Source: G025836975 sp040391135
Lineage (GTDB): Bacteria; Pseudomonadota; Gammaproteobacteria; Burkholderiales; Burkholderiaceae_B
Length of the DNA stretch: 64,000 bases
Direction of reading: 5' to 3'
NCBI GenBank assembly: GCA_040391135.1
Contig: JBEBYL010000016.1
Span: 6,405 to 70,404, forward strand
A program made the position numbers and the translations under genes. This document shows, piece after piece, positions 17,724-26,214 of the stretch. Under the pieces are notes generated by a model. That model searched no databases and was not told where the DNA came from. It saw nothing but the letters and a program-made list of their open reading frames with translations. Positions within the stretch are counted from its first letter, which is position 1, and every line of letters starts with the position of its first letter.

Positions 17724-19352
17724 ATGAAAAACTTCAACTGGTCCAATCCCTATCCCTCCATCCGTACGCCGGTGTTCGCGCGCAATGTGGTGTCCACGTC
17801 CCATCCGCTGGCCGCCCAGGCCGGATTGCGCATGATGCTTAAAGGGGGGAATGCGATCGACGCGGCCATTGCGGCCGCCGCCACGATAACGCTGGTCGAG
17901 CCGGTATCTTGCGGCATCGGCGGCGATTGCTTCGCCATCTTGTGGGACGGCAAGAAGCTGCATGGCCTGAATTCCTCCGGCGTGGCGCCGGCGGCCTGGA
18001 ATGTCGAGTATTTCAAGCGCAAGTACGGCACGGATTCGGATGGCCTAGCCAAGCAGCCCAAGCGCGGCTGGGATGCCGTGACGGTGCCCGGCGTGGTGGC
18101 CGGCTGGGCCGCCCTGCATGGCAAGTTCGGCAAGCTTCCGTTCGAAACCCTGTTCGAGCCGGCGATCGAGATCGCCGAACGCGGCTATGTGGTGCCGCCC
18201 GTCGTGGCCGGCAAATGGGCCCGGGCGGCCGACGAGCTGAAAGACCAGCCGGGCTATGCCGACGCCTTCATGCCCGATGGCCGCGCGCCGCGCACGGGCG
18301 AGCTGTTCCGCTTCAAGGGCGCGGCCAATACCTTGAAACGCATCGCGCAAAGCCATGGCCGGGATTTCTACGAAGGCGAGCTGGCCGAGAAGATCGCCGC
18401 CTACAGCCGCGAATGCGGCGCCGCCATGACGCTGGACGATTTGCGCGGCTACAAGCCGGAGTGGGTCGAGCCCATTTCCAAGAATTATCACGGCTATACG
18501 CTGAACGAGATCCCACCCAACGGGCAGGGCATCGCGGCGCTGATCGCGCTGGGCATCTGCGAACGCTTCGACCTGCGCAATATTCCGGTCGACTCGGTGC
18601 GGTCCCAGCATATCCAGATCGAGGCCATGAAGCTGGCCTTCGCGGACCTGTACCGCTATGTGTCGGATCCGCGCAGCATGCCCATCACGCCGGAACAGAT
18701 GCTGGACGACAATTACCTGGATAGCCGGGCCAAGCTGATACGCCTGGACGAGGCCTCGTTTCCGGCCGCCGGCCGTCCGCATGCGGGCGGCACCATTTAT
18801 TTGTCGGCCGCCGACGAAAGCGGCATGATGATCTCCTTCATCCAGTCCAACTATATGGGCTTCGGTTCCGGCGTGGTGGTTCCGGGCACGGGCATCAGCA
18901 TGCAGAATCGCGGCGTGGGCTTTTCGATGGACCCGCAATCGCCCAATGTGGTGGAGGGCGGCAAGAGGCCTTTCCATACGATCATCCCGGGTTTCCTGAG
19001 CAAGGACGGCAAGCCGGTCATGAGCTTCGGCGTAATGGGCGGAGACATGCAGCCCCAGGGCCATCTGCAGACGGTGATCCGCATGATCGATTACGACCAG
19101 CAGCCGCAGGCCGCCTGCTGTGCCCCGCGCTGGAAGGTGAATCGCGATTTCACGCTGGATATCGAGCACACCATGGACGCTTCCGTGACCCAGGGCCTGA
19201 TCGGGCTGGGACACAAGCTGCATTCGGTGAACGACCCCTATATGGATTTCGGCGCCGGACAGTTCATCTGGCGCATGTCGGAAGACGACAACGAACAAGG
19301 TTATGTGGCGGCAAGCGATGGCCGCAGGGATGGCCAGGCGGTAGGTTTTTAA
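17724..19352 (+). CDS. Gamma-glutamyltransferase family Ntn-hydrolase (YwrD/HpxW-like)
   Basis: This 542-residue member of the Ntn-hydrolase gamma-glutamyltransferase family should autocleave before a nucleophilic Thr. The usual TTH motif is absent. The equivalent segment near residue 355 reads GGTIYLSAADESG, as in the YwrD and oxamate-amidohydrolase (HpxW) branch. No signal peptide is visible, which suggests a cytoplasmic enzyme acting on imported gamma-glutamyl or amide compounds. It is the first gene of a seven-gene plus-strand island ending with a canonical relative. Confidence 0.85.
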   Translation: MKNFNWSNPYPSIRTPVFARNVVSTSHPLAAQAGLRMMLKGGNAIDAAIAAAATITLVEPVSCGIGGDCFAILWDGKKLHGLNSSGVAPAAWNVEYFKRKYGTDSDGLAKQPKRGWDAVTVPGVVAGWAALHGKFGKLPFETLFEPAIEIAERGYVVPPVVAGKWARAADELKDQPGYADAFMPDGRAPRTGELFRFKGAANTLKRIAQSHGRDFYEGELAEKIAAYSRECGAAMTLDDLRGYKPEWVEPISKNYHGYTLNEIPPNGQGIAALIALGICERFDLRNIPVDSVRSQHIQIEAMKLAFADLYRYVSDPRSMPITPEQMLDDNYLDSRAKLIRLDEASFPAAGRPHAGGTIYLSAADESGMMISFIQSNYMGFGSGVVVPGTGISMQNRGVGFSMDPQSPNVVEGGKRPFHTIIPGFLSKDGKPVMSFGVMGGDMQPQGHLQTVIRMIDYDQQPQAACCAPRWKVNRDFTLDIEHTMDASVTQGLIGLGHKLHSVNDPYMDFGAGQFIWRMSEDDNEQGYVAASDGRRDGQAVGF

Positions 19353-19382
19353 TCCATAACGACAAGCTGGAGGAGACAAGAC

Positions 19383-20897
19383 ATGAAAAAAATCACGGTA
19401 TTGGCCGGGGGCCTGCTGCTGGGCATGGCGGCTGTCGGCCATGCGCAAGATCTGCGCATCGGCATGCAGGACGATCCGGACACGCTGGATCCGCATCGTT
19501 CGCGCACCTATGCGGCGCGCATCGTCTTCACGTCGCTGTGCGACAAGCTGGTGGACATCGACGGCAAGCTGCAGTTCGTGCCGAAGCTGGCCAAGTCCTG
19601 GTCCTGGAACGAAGATAATACGGCGCTGACCTTCAAGCTGCGCGAAGACGCTGTTTTCCATGACGGCAGCAAGTTCGACGCGCAGGCCGCCAAAGCCAAT
19701 CTGGACAGGGCCCTGACCCTGCCCGAAAGCCAGCGCAAGAGCGAGCTGGCCTCGGTCAGCCAGGTGGAAGCGCCCGACGCCTACACGCTGGTCATCAAGG
19801 TCAAGCAGCCCGACGCGCCGCTGCTGGCGCAGTTGTCGGACCGGGCCGGCATGATGCTCTCGCCCAAAAGCTTCGCGGGCGCGGACAGCGCATCCACGGT
19901 GGGCCGCAATCCGGTCTGCTCGGGGCCGTACAAATTCGTCGAGCGCGTCCAGAACGATCGCATCGTCCTGGAAAAATTCGACAAATACTATGATGCCAAG
20001 GATTACGCCTTCGACAAGGTCACCTTCTTTGCCATACCCGACTCCACGGTGCGCCTGTCCAACCTGAAGTCGGGCGGCATAGACATACTTGAGCGGGCCA
20101 ATCCCAGCGATGTGCCGGACATCAAGCAGGATGCCGGGCTGACATTCAAGCCGGTGACCGGCTTGGGATTCCGCCAATTCATGTTCAACGTAAGCAATGG
20201 GGAAGGCGCCAAGAACAATCCCTTCAGCAACAAGCTCGTGCGTCAGGCTTTCCAGCTGACGATAGACCGGGCCGCCATAGGCGAGGTGATAGGCGGAGGC
20301 ATCTTCCCGCCCGCGCAGCAGCCCTTCCCGCTGGCCAGCCCCTACCACAGCGAAAAGTTTCCGGTGATCAAGCCCGATATCGCCAAGGCCAAGGCCTTGC
20401 TGAAAGAAGCGGGCATGGAAACCGTGCAGGCCCAATTGACCTTCGCCAACAACACCATCGAGGCCTCCACGGCGGAAATGGTGCAGGCGATGGCCGGCCA
20501 GGCGGGCTTCCAGCTCAGCCTGCGTCCCACCGAGTACGCCGCCATGCTGGCCGAATCCGCCAAGGGCAACTTCCAGGTGGACATGCGGGGCTGGTCGGGC
20601 CGGGTGGATCCGGACGGCAATATCTTTTCGTTCGTGACCTGCAAGGGCACGCTCAATGACGGCAAGTATTGCAATCCCAAGGTCGACGAATTGCTGCGCA
20701 AGGCGCGCACGATCTCCGACCAGGAGAAGCGCAAGGCCGTATACGACGAAGCGCAAACGATATTGCAGGATGAATTGCCCAGCATGTATATTTACTATCA
20801 GCCATGGCCGTTCGTCATTCAAAAGAAAGTGCAGGGCTTTGATCCCTACCCGGACGGCATGATCCGGCTCAAAGGGGTGTCTTTCTCCAAGGGGTGA
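19383..20897 (+). CDS. ABC transporter periplasmic binding protein, peptide/glutathione family (first of two)
   Basis: This 504-residue family-5 extracellular solute-binding protein has a Sec signal ending near GHAQ, then LRIGMQDDPDTLDPHRS, the family's start. The conserved PVCSGPYKFVERVQNDRIVLEKF segment is present near residue 178. A GGAGGAGA ribosome site precedes the ATG. It resembles GsiB/DppA. It lies 30 bp after the first gamma-glutamyltransferase-like gene and is paralogous to the binding protein at 24692-26188. Confidence 0.92.
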   Translation: MKKITVLAGGLLLGMAAVGHAQDLRIGMQDDPDTLDPHRSRTYAARIVFTSLCDKLVDIDGKLQFVPKLAKSWSWNEDNTALTFKLREDAVFHDGSKFDAQAAKANLDRALTLPESQRKSELASVSQVEAPDAYTLVIKVKQPDAPLLAQLSDRAGMMLSPKSFAGADSASTVGRNPVCSGPYKFVERVQNDRIVLEKFDKYYDAKDYAFDKVTFFAIPDSTVRLSNLKSGGIDILERANPSDVPDIKQDAGLTFKPVTGLGFRQFMFNVSNGEGAKNNPFSNKLVRQAFQLTIDRAAIGEVIGGGIFPPAQQPFPLASPYHSEKFPVIKPDIAKAKALLKEAGMETVQAQLTFANNTIEASTAEMVQAMAGQAGFQLSLRPTEYAAMLAESAKGNFQVDMRGWSGRVDPDGNIFSFVTCKGTLNDGKYCNPKVDELLRKARTISDQEKRKAVYDEAQTILQDELPSMYIYYQPWPFVIQKKVQGFDPYPDGMIRLKGVSFSKG

Positions 20898-20911
20898 TCC
20901 CCGGCGCACCC

Positions 20912-20945
20912 GGCCCGGGCGGCGCGCCGTAGCGCCGCCCGGGCC
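20912..20945 (+). promoter_or_regulatory. Intercistronic hairpin between binding-protein and permease genes
   Basis: GGCCCGGGCGGCGC (20912-20925) pairs perfectly with GCGCCGCCCGGGCC (20932-20945) around a 6-base loop, with no T-run. Stems in this place in ABC operons commonly protect the binding-protein mRNA and lower permease expression. That role is inferred here. Confidence 0.6.
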
Positions 20946-20980
20946 TACGCATTGTTTCACGCCAGCCAGGACTCCATTGC

Positions 20981-21925
20981 ATGTTCAAGCTTATTTTGCG
21001 CCGCGTCATCGTAGCCATACCCACGTTGATACTTGTATCGATCGTGATATTCGGCTTGCAGAAGATACTTCCCGGCGATCCGGTGCTGGCCATGGCCGGC
21101 GAAGAGCGCGACCCCGCCGTGCTGGATTTCCTGCGCGAAAAATACCGCCTTAACGACCCCCTGCCGGTTCAATACGTGGCCTGGATCAAGGAAGTCGGCC
21201 AGGGCAATCTGGGCGTATCGCTGCGCACCGACATTCCCGTGACCACGCTGGTCTCGCAGAAGCTGCCGGTGACCATACAGCTTGCCATCATGGCCATGTT
21301 CTTCGCCATCCTGGTCGGGATACCGCTGGGCATCCTGGCGGCGGTCCGCAAGGGAACGCGGGTGGAGTTCGGGGCCAACCTGTTCGCGCTGTCGGGCATG
21401 TCCATCCCCAACTTCTGGCTGGGCATCATATTGATCATGATTGTTTCAGTGCAGTTCAAGCTGCTGCCCGCTTCCGGCTACGTGCCGCCGGGCAGGGATT
21501 TCTGGCTGTCGATGAAAACCATGCTGATGCCGGCGCTGGTGCTGTCCACCGCCATTGCCGCCTACCTGATGCGCCATACCCGTTCCGCCATGCTCGAGGC
21601 GCTGAGCGCCGATTATGTGCGCACCGCGCGGGCCAAGGGGGCGTCCGAGCGCATCGTGGTGCTGCGCCATGCCTTGCGCAATGCGCTCATGCCCATCGTC
21701 ACCCTGGTGACCATCCTGTTCGGTGAGCTATTGGCCGGCGCCGTGCTGACCGAGCAGATCTTCGGCATACCGGGCTTCGGCAAGCTGCTGGTCGACGCGG
21801 TCTTCAATCGGGACTATGCGGTGGTGCAGGGCGTGGTGCTGTGCATCGCGGTCGGCTTCATTGTCCTGACCCTGGTGGCGGACGTGCTTTACATCCTGGT
21901 CAATCCACGCCTGAGGTATGCATGA
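20981..21925 (+). CDS. ABC transporter permease, DppB/GsiC type
   Basis: This 314-residue inner-membrane permease has the DppB-family opening KLILRRVIVAIPTLILVSIVIF and six transmembrane helices. The EAA loop ALSADYVRTARAKGASERIVVLRHALRNALMP near residues 205-236 contacts the ATPase. Its stop overlaps the start of the next permease by four bases (ATGA), showing translational coupling. Confidence 0.93.
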   Translation: MFKLILRRVIVAIPTLILVSIVIFGLQKILPGDPVLAMAGEERDPAVLDFLREKYRLNDPLPVQYVAWIKEVGQGNLGVSLRTDIPVTTLVSQKLPVTIQLAIMAMFFAILVGIPLGILAAVRKGTRVEFGANLFALSGMSIPNFWLGIILIMIVSVQFKLLPASGYVPPGRDFWLSMKTMLMPALVLSTAIAAYLMRHTRSAMLEALSADYVRTARAKGASERIVVLRHALRNALMPIVTLVTILFGELLAGAVLTEQIFGIPGFGKLLVDAVFNRDYAVVQGVVLCIAVGFIVLTLVADVLYILVNPRLRYA

Positions 21926-22800
21926 GCACCCATGTCCCCACCGCCGGGCAGGGCGTGTTCGAACGGCGCCGCAGCCGTTCCTGGTCCAAGTTCAGGCGCA
22001 GCCCTTCGGCCATGCTGGGCGCGGCCATAGTCATGTTCTTCGTGCTGGTCGCTTTGTTCGCCCCGCTGATCGCCGGCTACGATCCAGCGCAGGTCAGCTT
22101 TACCGCCATCCGCAAGGCCCCCTCGGCGGCGCACTGGCTGGGCACCGACGAACTGGGCCGCGACATCCTCAGCCGCATGGTGTACGGCGCGCGCGCATCG
22201 CTGCTGGCCGGCATGTGCTCGGTGTTGATCGCACTGGCGGCGGGCGTGCCTTTCGGCTTGCTGGCCGGCTATTTCGGCGGCCTGATCGACGGCTGCATCT
22301 CGCGCGCCACCGAGGCGCTGCTGTCCATTCCCTTCCTGATACTGGCCATCGCGCTGGCCGCCTTCCTGGGACCCAGCCTGATCAATGCGATGATCGCCAT
22401 CGGGGTGTCGGCGGCACCGCTGTTCATCCGGCTGGCGCGCGGCCAGGTGCTGGCGATCAAGAATGAAGACTATGTACAAAGCACGCGTTCGCTGGGCGCG
22501 TCGAACACGCGCATCATCCTGCGCCATATCCTGCCCAATGTGATGCCGGCGCTTATCGTTCAGGCCACCATCATGATCGCCAGCGCCATCATCGCCGAGG
22601 CCAGCCTGTCTTTCCTGGGCCTGGGCCTGCAGCCGCCCAATCCTTCCTGGGGGTCCATGCTCAACACGGCCAAGAACTTCATGACCCAAGCACCATGGAT
22701 GTCCATTTTTCCCGGCTCGGCGATCTTCCTGGTGGTTTTCGGGTTCAACCTTCTGGGCGACGGACTGCGCGATGCGCTTGATCCGCGGCAGGAGCATTGA
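21922..22800 (+). CDS. ABC transporter permease, DppC/GsiD type
   Basis: This 292-residue permease starts at ATG 21922, inside the stop of the preceding gene. N-terminal KFRRSPSAMLGAAIVMFFVLVALFAPLIAGYDP is the OppC-type domain. HWLGTDELGRDILSRMVYGAR and the EAA loop SLGASNTRIILRHILPN follow. It forms the channel with the upstream permease. Confidence 0.93.
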   Translation: MSTHVPTAGQGVFERRRSRSWSKFRRSPSAMLGAAIVMFFVLVALFAPLIAGYDPAQVSFTAIRKAPSAAHWLGTDELGRDILSRMVYGARASLLAGMCSVLIALAAGVPFGLLAGYFGGLIDGCISRATEALLSIPFLILAIALAAFLGPSLINAMIAIGVSAAPLFIRLARGQVLAIKNEDYVQSTRSLGASNTRIILRHILPNVMPALIVQATIMIASAIIAEASLSFLGLGLQPPNPSWGSMLNTAKNFMTQAPWMSIFPGSAIFLVVFGFNLLGDGLRDALDPRQEH

Positions 22801-22804
22801 CGCC

Positions 22805-24664
22805 ATGCATACGATGAATGGACAACATGTCATACAGGTAAGCGATCTGACGGTTGCCTTTACGACGCCGGACCGCTCGGTCGAGGCGGTGCGCGACCTG
22901 TCGTTTCATGTGGCCAAGGGCGAAACCCTGGCCATTGTGGGCGAATCGGGCTCCGGCAAGTCGGTGACTTCGCTCTCGCTGATGCGCTTGGTTGAATTCG
23001 GCAACGGCCGCATCATGCGGGGCAGCATCCTGCTGCGCCGCCGCGACGGCAGCGTCCTGGATCTGGCTGCCGCGTCCGAGGCCGAAATGCGCACAGTGCG
23101 CGGCGCCGACATCGCCATGATCTTCCAGGAGCCCATGACCTCGCTCAATCCCAGTTTCACGGCCGGCGATCAGATCGCCGAGGCGCTGCAACTGCACCAG
23201 GGCATGGATCGCGCCGCGGCGCTGGCCGAGACGCTGCGGCTGCTGGAAGTCGTGCGCATTCCCGATGCGCGGGCGGTGCGCGGACGCTACCCCCATCAGC
23301 TTTCGGGAGGCATGCGCCAGCGCATCATGATTGCGATGGCCCTGTCATGCCGGCCCCAGGTCCTGATAGCCGATGAACCGACCACGGCGCTCGATGTCAC
23401 GATACAGGCGCAGATATTGCAGCTTATTCGGCAACTGCAGCAGGAAATGGACATGGGCGTGATCTTCATCACGCACGATATGGGCGTGGTGGCCGAAGTG
23501 GCCGACCGCGTCATGGTGATGCACCGGGGGGACAAGGTCGAGGAGAACGATTCCGATGCGCTCTTCGGCGATCCCCGGCATCCCTACACCCGAGCGCTGC
23601 TTTCGGCCGTGCCCAGGCTGGGGTCCATGAAAGGCAGCGACCAGCCGGCGCCTTTTGCCTTGCTGGACATCGCCCGGAACCAGGGCACCCCGGCCGCGGC
23701 GCCGCCGCCGGCCAGCACGGCGCGCTACGGCCAGGACCCGCTGCTGAAGGTGGACAAGCTGACGACCCAGTTCGACATCGCCACCGGGCTGTTCGGCAGG
23801 GTCAGCCATCGGGTGCATGCGGTGGAACAGGTCAGTTTCGATCTGTACCCCGGCGAAACGCTGGCAATCGTGGGCGAGTCCGGCTGCGGGAAGACCACCA
23901 CCGGGCGCTCGCTGGCGCAGCTGGAGCGCATACGGGGCGGCAAGGTCACCTTCCAGGGACAGGACATCAGCCTGTTGCGCGGCAACGAAATGCAGGCCCT
24001 GCGGCGCCACATACAGTTCATTTTCCAGGATCCTTTCGCCTCGCTGGACCCGCGCGTGACGATAGGCTATTCCATCATGGAGCCGTTGCTGATCCACGGC
24101 GTGGCCAAAGGGCGCGAAGCCCAGCAGCGGGTCAGCTGGCTGATGGAAAAATGCGGCCTCGCGCCCGAAATGATAGACCGCTATCCGCATGAGTTTTCCG
24201 GCGGACAGCGCCAGCGCATCTGCATCGCGCGCGCCCTGGCGCTGAACCCCAAGGTCATCATCGCCGACGAGTCGGTGTCGGCCCTGGATGTTTCCATACA
24301 GGCGCAGATCGTGAACCTGCTGCTGGACCTGCAGCGGGAACTGGACCTGGCCATACTGTTCATCTCGCACGATATGGCGGTGGTCGAACGCATCAGCCAT
24401 CGCGTGGTGGTGATGTACCTGGGCCAGGTGGTCGAAATAGGCCCGCGCCGCGCCGTCTTCGAGAATCCGCAGCATCCCTATACGAAAAAACTGATGGCGG
24501 CCGTTCCGGTCGCCGATCCCAGCTATCGCCACAGGCAGCATTCATTGCTGGTGGACGAGATCCCCAGCGTGGTTCGCCATGTGGACGACCAACCGCTGGT
24601 TCGTCCTCTGGTCGAAGTGGGCGAAGGCCATTTCGTGGCCCGCCATGCCGTGGGTGTTTATTGA
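22805..24664 (+). CDS. Fused dipeptide/glutathione-type ABC ATP-binding protein (two NBDs, GsiA-like)
   Basis: This 619-residue protein contains two complete nucleotide-binding domains, so one polypeptide replaces the DppD/DppF pair as in GsiA. The first half has Walker A GESGSGKS near residue 45, signature LSGGMRQR and Walker B VLIADEP. The second half has GESGCGKT near residue 360, FSGGQRQR and VIIADES. It starts at ATG 22805, 4 bp after the upstream permease stop. It energises the transporter of this island. Confidence 0.93.
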   Translation: MHTMNGQHVIQVSDLTVAFTTPDRSVEAVRDLSFHVAKGETLAIVGESGSGKSVTSLSLMRLVEFGNGRIMRGSILLRRRDGSVLDLAAASEAEMRTVRGADIAMIFQEPMTSLNPSFTAGDQIAEALQLHQGMDRAAALAETLRLLEVVRIPDARAVRGRYPHQLSGGMRQRIMIAMALSCRPQVLIADEPTTALDVTIQAQILQLIRQLQQEMDMGVIFITHDMGVVAEVADRVMVMHRGDKVEENDSDALFGDPRHPYTRALLSAVPRLGSMKGSDQPAPFALLDIARNQGTPAAAPPPASTARYGQDPLLKVDKLTTQFDIATGLFGRVSHRVHAVEQVSFDLYPGETLAIVGESGCGKTTTGRSLAQLERIRGGKVTFQGQDISLLRGNEMQALRRHIQFIFQDPFASLDPRVTIGYSIMEPLLIHGVAKGREAQQRVSWLMEKCGLAPEMIDRYPHEFSGGQRQRICIARALALNPKVIIADESVSALDVSIQAQIVNLLLDLQRELDLAILFISHDMAVVERISHRVVVMYLGQVVEIGPRRAVFENPQHPYTKKLMAAVPVADPSYRHRQHSLLVDEIPSVVRHVDDQPLVRPLVEVGEGHFVARHAVGVY

Positions 24665-24691
24665 CGTGTTGGTTTATTTGGGAGAGTGATC

Positions 24692-26188
24692 ATGCATAAG
24701 GCAATGTTCAAGCTGGCGTTGGCGGCGAGCCTGGCTTTCTCGGGCGCCGCCGCGGCGCAGAGCACCATAAGGATAGGCTTGCAGGACGATCCGGATCAGC
24801 TCGATCCCGCGCGCGCCCGGACGTTCGTGGGCCGCATCGTGTTCGCATCGCTGTGCGACAAGCTGGTCGACATCACGCCCACGCTGGAGTTCGTGCCGCA
24901 ATTGGCCACGTCCTGGGAATGGCAGGACAGCAAGACGCTAAAGATGACCTTGCGCGACAAGGTCGTGTACCACGACGGCACGCCCATGGACGCGGCTTCG
25001 GTCAAGGCCAACCTGGAGCGGGCCAAGAATCTGCCCGACAGCAACCGCAAGAGCGAGCTGGCGACCCTGGCGCGGGTCGATGCGCCCGATCCGTCCACCG
25101 TCATTCTGCATTTGTCCGAGCCGGATGCCTCGTTCCTGTCGCAGCTCTCGGATCGGGCCGGCATGATGCAGTCGCCGGCCAGCTTCGACAAGGATCCGGG
25201 CAAGAACCCGGTGTGTTCGGGGCCGTACCGCTTCAAGGACAGGGTGCAGAACGATCACATCACGCTGGAAAAGTTTCCGCAGTACTGGGACGCGGCCAGC
25301 TACCATTTCGATACGGTCAGGTTCAGTCCCGTACCCGATGCCACCGTGCGCCTGAACAATATGCGCTCGGGCGGGCTGGACATTATCGAACGCGTCGCGC
25401 CCAGCGATGTGGAGACCGTCAAGGGCGATCCCAATCTGGCCTTCATGCCGATCACCGGCCTGGGCTTCCAGGCCATTTCCGTCAATTTCGCCAATGGACC
25501 GCGCGCGGACAACCCTTTCGCCAAGGACGCGCGGGTACGGCAGGCTTTCGATTTGGCGCTGGACAAGGATGCCATCAACCAGGTCGTGGGCATGGGTCTG
25601 TACCAGCCGGCTTTCCAGCCTTTCCCGCCGGCCAGCTTTGCCTACGATAAAAGCGTGGAGCGCAAGGGGCGCGACGTCGAAAAGGCCCGCGCGCTGTTGA
25701 AGGCGGCAGGCCACGATCGTGTCAAGGTGGAGATTTCCTTCGGCAACAACACCATCATGCAGCAGGTCTTCGAGCTGATCCAGGCCATGGGCAGCGAAGC
25801 GGGCTTCGACATAAGCTTGCGGCCCATGGAGTTCGCGGCCCTGCAATCGACCATGGCGCGCGGCGACTTCGAGCTGGCCCAGGCGGGCTGGTCGGGCCGG
25901 GTCGATCCCAGCGGCAATGTGTTCCAGTACGTGGCCTGCAAGGGCAGCCTGAATGACGGCAAGTTCTGCGACCAGGCCATGAACGACTTGCTGGTCAAGG
26001 CGCGCCAGGAACTGGACACCGCCAAACGCAAGCAGCTGTATTCCGAGTTCCTTAAGCAGATGCAGGAAAAGCGGCCCATTTTTTATACGTTTTACCTGCC
26101 CTGGACCTTCGGCCTGCAAAAGCGGGTGCAAGGCTTCGTGCCTTATCCCGACGGCCTCATCCGCTTGAAGAACGTTACCCTGAAGTAA
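24692..26188 (+). CDS. ABC transporter periplasmic binding protein, peptide/glutathione family (second)
   Basis: This 498-residue family-5 binding protein starts at ATG 24692 behind GGGAG. A signal peptide ends near GAAAAQ, and the mature start TIRIGLQDDPDQLDPARAR closely parallels the first binding protein. Segments such as RIVFASLCDKLVDI and NPVCSGPYRFKDRVQND are nearly identical between the two. A local duplication followed by divergence is likely, giving one channel two ligand ranges. It precedes the canonical gamma-glutamyltransferase by 26 bp. Confidence 0.92.
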   Translation: MHKAMFKLALAASLAFSGAAAAQSTIRIGLQDDPDQLDPARARTFVGRIVFASLCDKLVDITPTLEFVPQLATSWEWQDSKTLKMTLRDKVVYHDGTPMDAASVKANLERAKNLPDSNRKSELATLARVDAPDPSTVILHLSEPDASFLSQLSDRAGMMQSPASFDKDPGKNPVCSGPYRFKDRVQNDHITLEKFPQYWDAASYHFDTVRFSPVPDATVRLNNMRSGGLDIIERVAPSDVETVKGDPNLAFMPITGLGFQAISVNFANGPRADNPFAKDARVRQAFDLALDKDAINQVVGMGLYQPAFQPFPPASFAYDKSVERKGRDVEKARALLKAAGHDRVKVEISFGNNTIMQQVFELIQAMGSEAGFDISLRPMEFAALQSTMARGDFELAQAGWSGRVDPSGNVFQYVACKGSLNDGKFCDQAMNDLLVKARQELDTAKRKQLYSEFLKQMQEKRPIFYTFYLPWTFGLQKRVQGFVPYPDGLIRLKNVTLK

Positions 26189-26214
26189 TCCCCGGCAATA
26201 GGCGGCTTTTCAGC

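Noticed and set aside
18045..20960. A 971-codon open frame on the minus strand across the gamma-glutamyltransferase-like and binding-protein genes
   Set aside because: It spans two well-supported genes and their gap in antisense and has the Arg/His/Gly-rich look of a shadow frame.
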